The notes under the pieces: generated by a model
Database searches by the model: none
Told to the model about the DNA's origin: nothing
Seen by the model: the letters and a program-made list of their open reading frames with translations, nothing else
NCBI GenBank assembly: GCA_018056425.1
Contig: JAGPFR010000001.1
Span: 1-64,000 of the forward strand
Direction: 5' to 3'
Source of the DNA: Lachnospiraceae bacterium
GTDB taxonomy: Bacteria; Bacillota; Clostridia; Lachnospirales; Lachnospiraceae
DNA: 64,000 nt
Position numbers and translations under genes: made by a program
Shown here: one piece after another, positions 63,897 to 64,000 of the stretch
Layout: the number at the start of each line of letters is the position of its first letter
Position numbering within the stretch: the stretch's first letter is position 1

Positions 63897-64000
63897 ATGC
63901 GAAAGTTTTTAAGCGTAAAAAAGCACCGTGTTAACTACAAGGGCAGAGTCTTTACTCTGCCTCTTGTGATATTTATGGTGATGTCTTTTTCGCTTAAAAG
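63897..64000 (+). CDS. start of a membrane protein gene, cut by window end
   Basis: An open frame from ATG 63897 runs past the window end. It begins MRKFLSVKKHRVNYKG and then has a hydrophobic stretch (VFTLPLVIFMVMSFSL). It starts 1 nt after the ftsH stop codon, without a clear ribosome site. Too little is present to name it. Confidence 0.5.
   Translation, partial: MRKFLSVKKHRVNYKGRVFTLPLVIFMVMSFSLK

Noticed and set aside
63942..63961. Hairpin GGCAGAG/CTCTGCC near the window end
   Set aside because: No T-run follows, and it lies within an open reading frame that continues past the window.

Overview
The window looks like chromosomal DNA of an anaerobic, plant-polysaccharide-degrading Lachnospiraceae bacterium (Butyrivibrio/Pseudobutyrivibrio-like). 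This is inferred from gene content, not from any search. The indicators are a SufCBDSU operon of the Firmicutes type, the yaaR-holB-ricT-trmN6-rsmI cluster known from Bacillus/Clostridia, a SCIFF peptide with its radical SAM maturase, a split transketolase, an archaeal-type ProS, MecA, and cytoplasmic GH3 and GH95 glycosidases. Composition is moderately GC, with strong A/G-rich Shine-Dalgarno sites and many overlapping or closely spaced co-directional genes.

Layout. 1-310: end of a tRNA cluster (Tyr partial, initiator Met, Phe) and its terminator. 422-5387: suf operon for Fe-S assembly. 5500-10280: guanylate-kinase-like protein and the holB/ricT/rsmI housekeeping cluster. 10399-12558: OFA-type MFS transporter with two small zinc/cysteine proteins. 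12613-16136: DUF342 protein with a repeat-built N-terminus and an HD-GYP protein with a degenerate receiver. 16148-20992: pentose operon (FGGY kinase, AraD-type epimerase, split transketolase, Rpe). 21061-24656: a PurF-like protein lacking the catalytic Cys, and an unusual MCP carrying a C-terminal sugar-binding domain. 24673-30406: SurE, alpha/beta hydrolase-LytTR-DUF3021, M42 peptidase, Pr6Pr and TraX membrane proteins. 30488-35893: sigma factor with partner, SCIFF system, PLP decarboxylase, MBL hydrolase. 35906-40990: lipoprotein (minus), GH95, MIF-like tautomerase, SfsA.

41067-45871 is the accessory part. A short array of palindromic repeats is followed by a 4.4-kb integrative mobilizable element inserted at the 3' end of tRNA-Pro(CGG). 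It is bounded by perfect 42-bp direct repeats and holds a tyrosine integrase, an apparently frameshifted excisionase, a Mob/Pre-type relaxase next to a palindrome-rich oriT candidate, and a RepA_N initiator interrupted by one in-frame stop codon. I see no cargo gene.

46010-50037: GH3 beta-glucosidase with a downstream sugar-binding-domain/GGDEF protein, suggesting that sugar status is converted to c-di-GMP. 50075-64000: tRNA-Lys, TatD, MecA, a zinc-ribbon/TPM membrane pair, HAD phosphatase, ProS, exonuclease, HD protein, UvrC, DUF1846, FtsH and the start of a membrane protein.

The most unusual items are: (i) the SCIFF peptide in which the usual thioether acceptor Thr is Gly; (ii) two probably cytoplasmic sugar-binding-domain signalling proteins (MCP and GGDEF) plus a pseudo-receiver HD-GYP, hinting at sugar-linked c-di-GMP and chemotaxis signalling; and (iii) the degrading but structurally complete mobile element.
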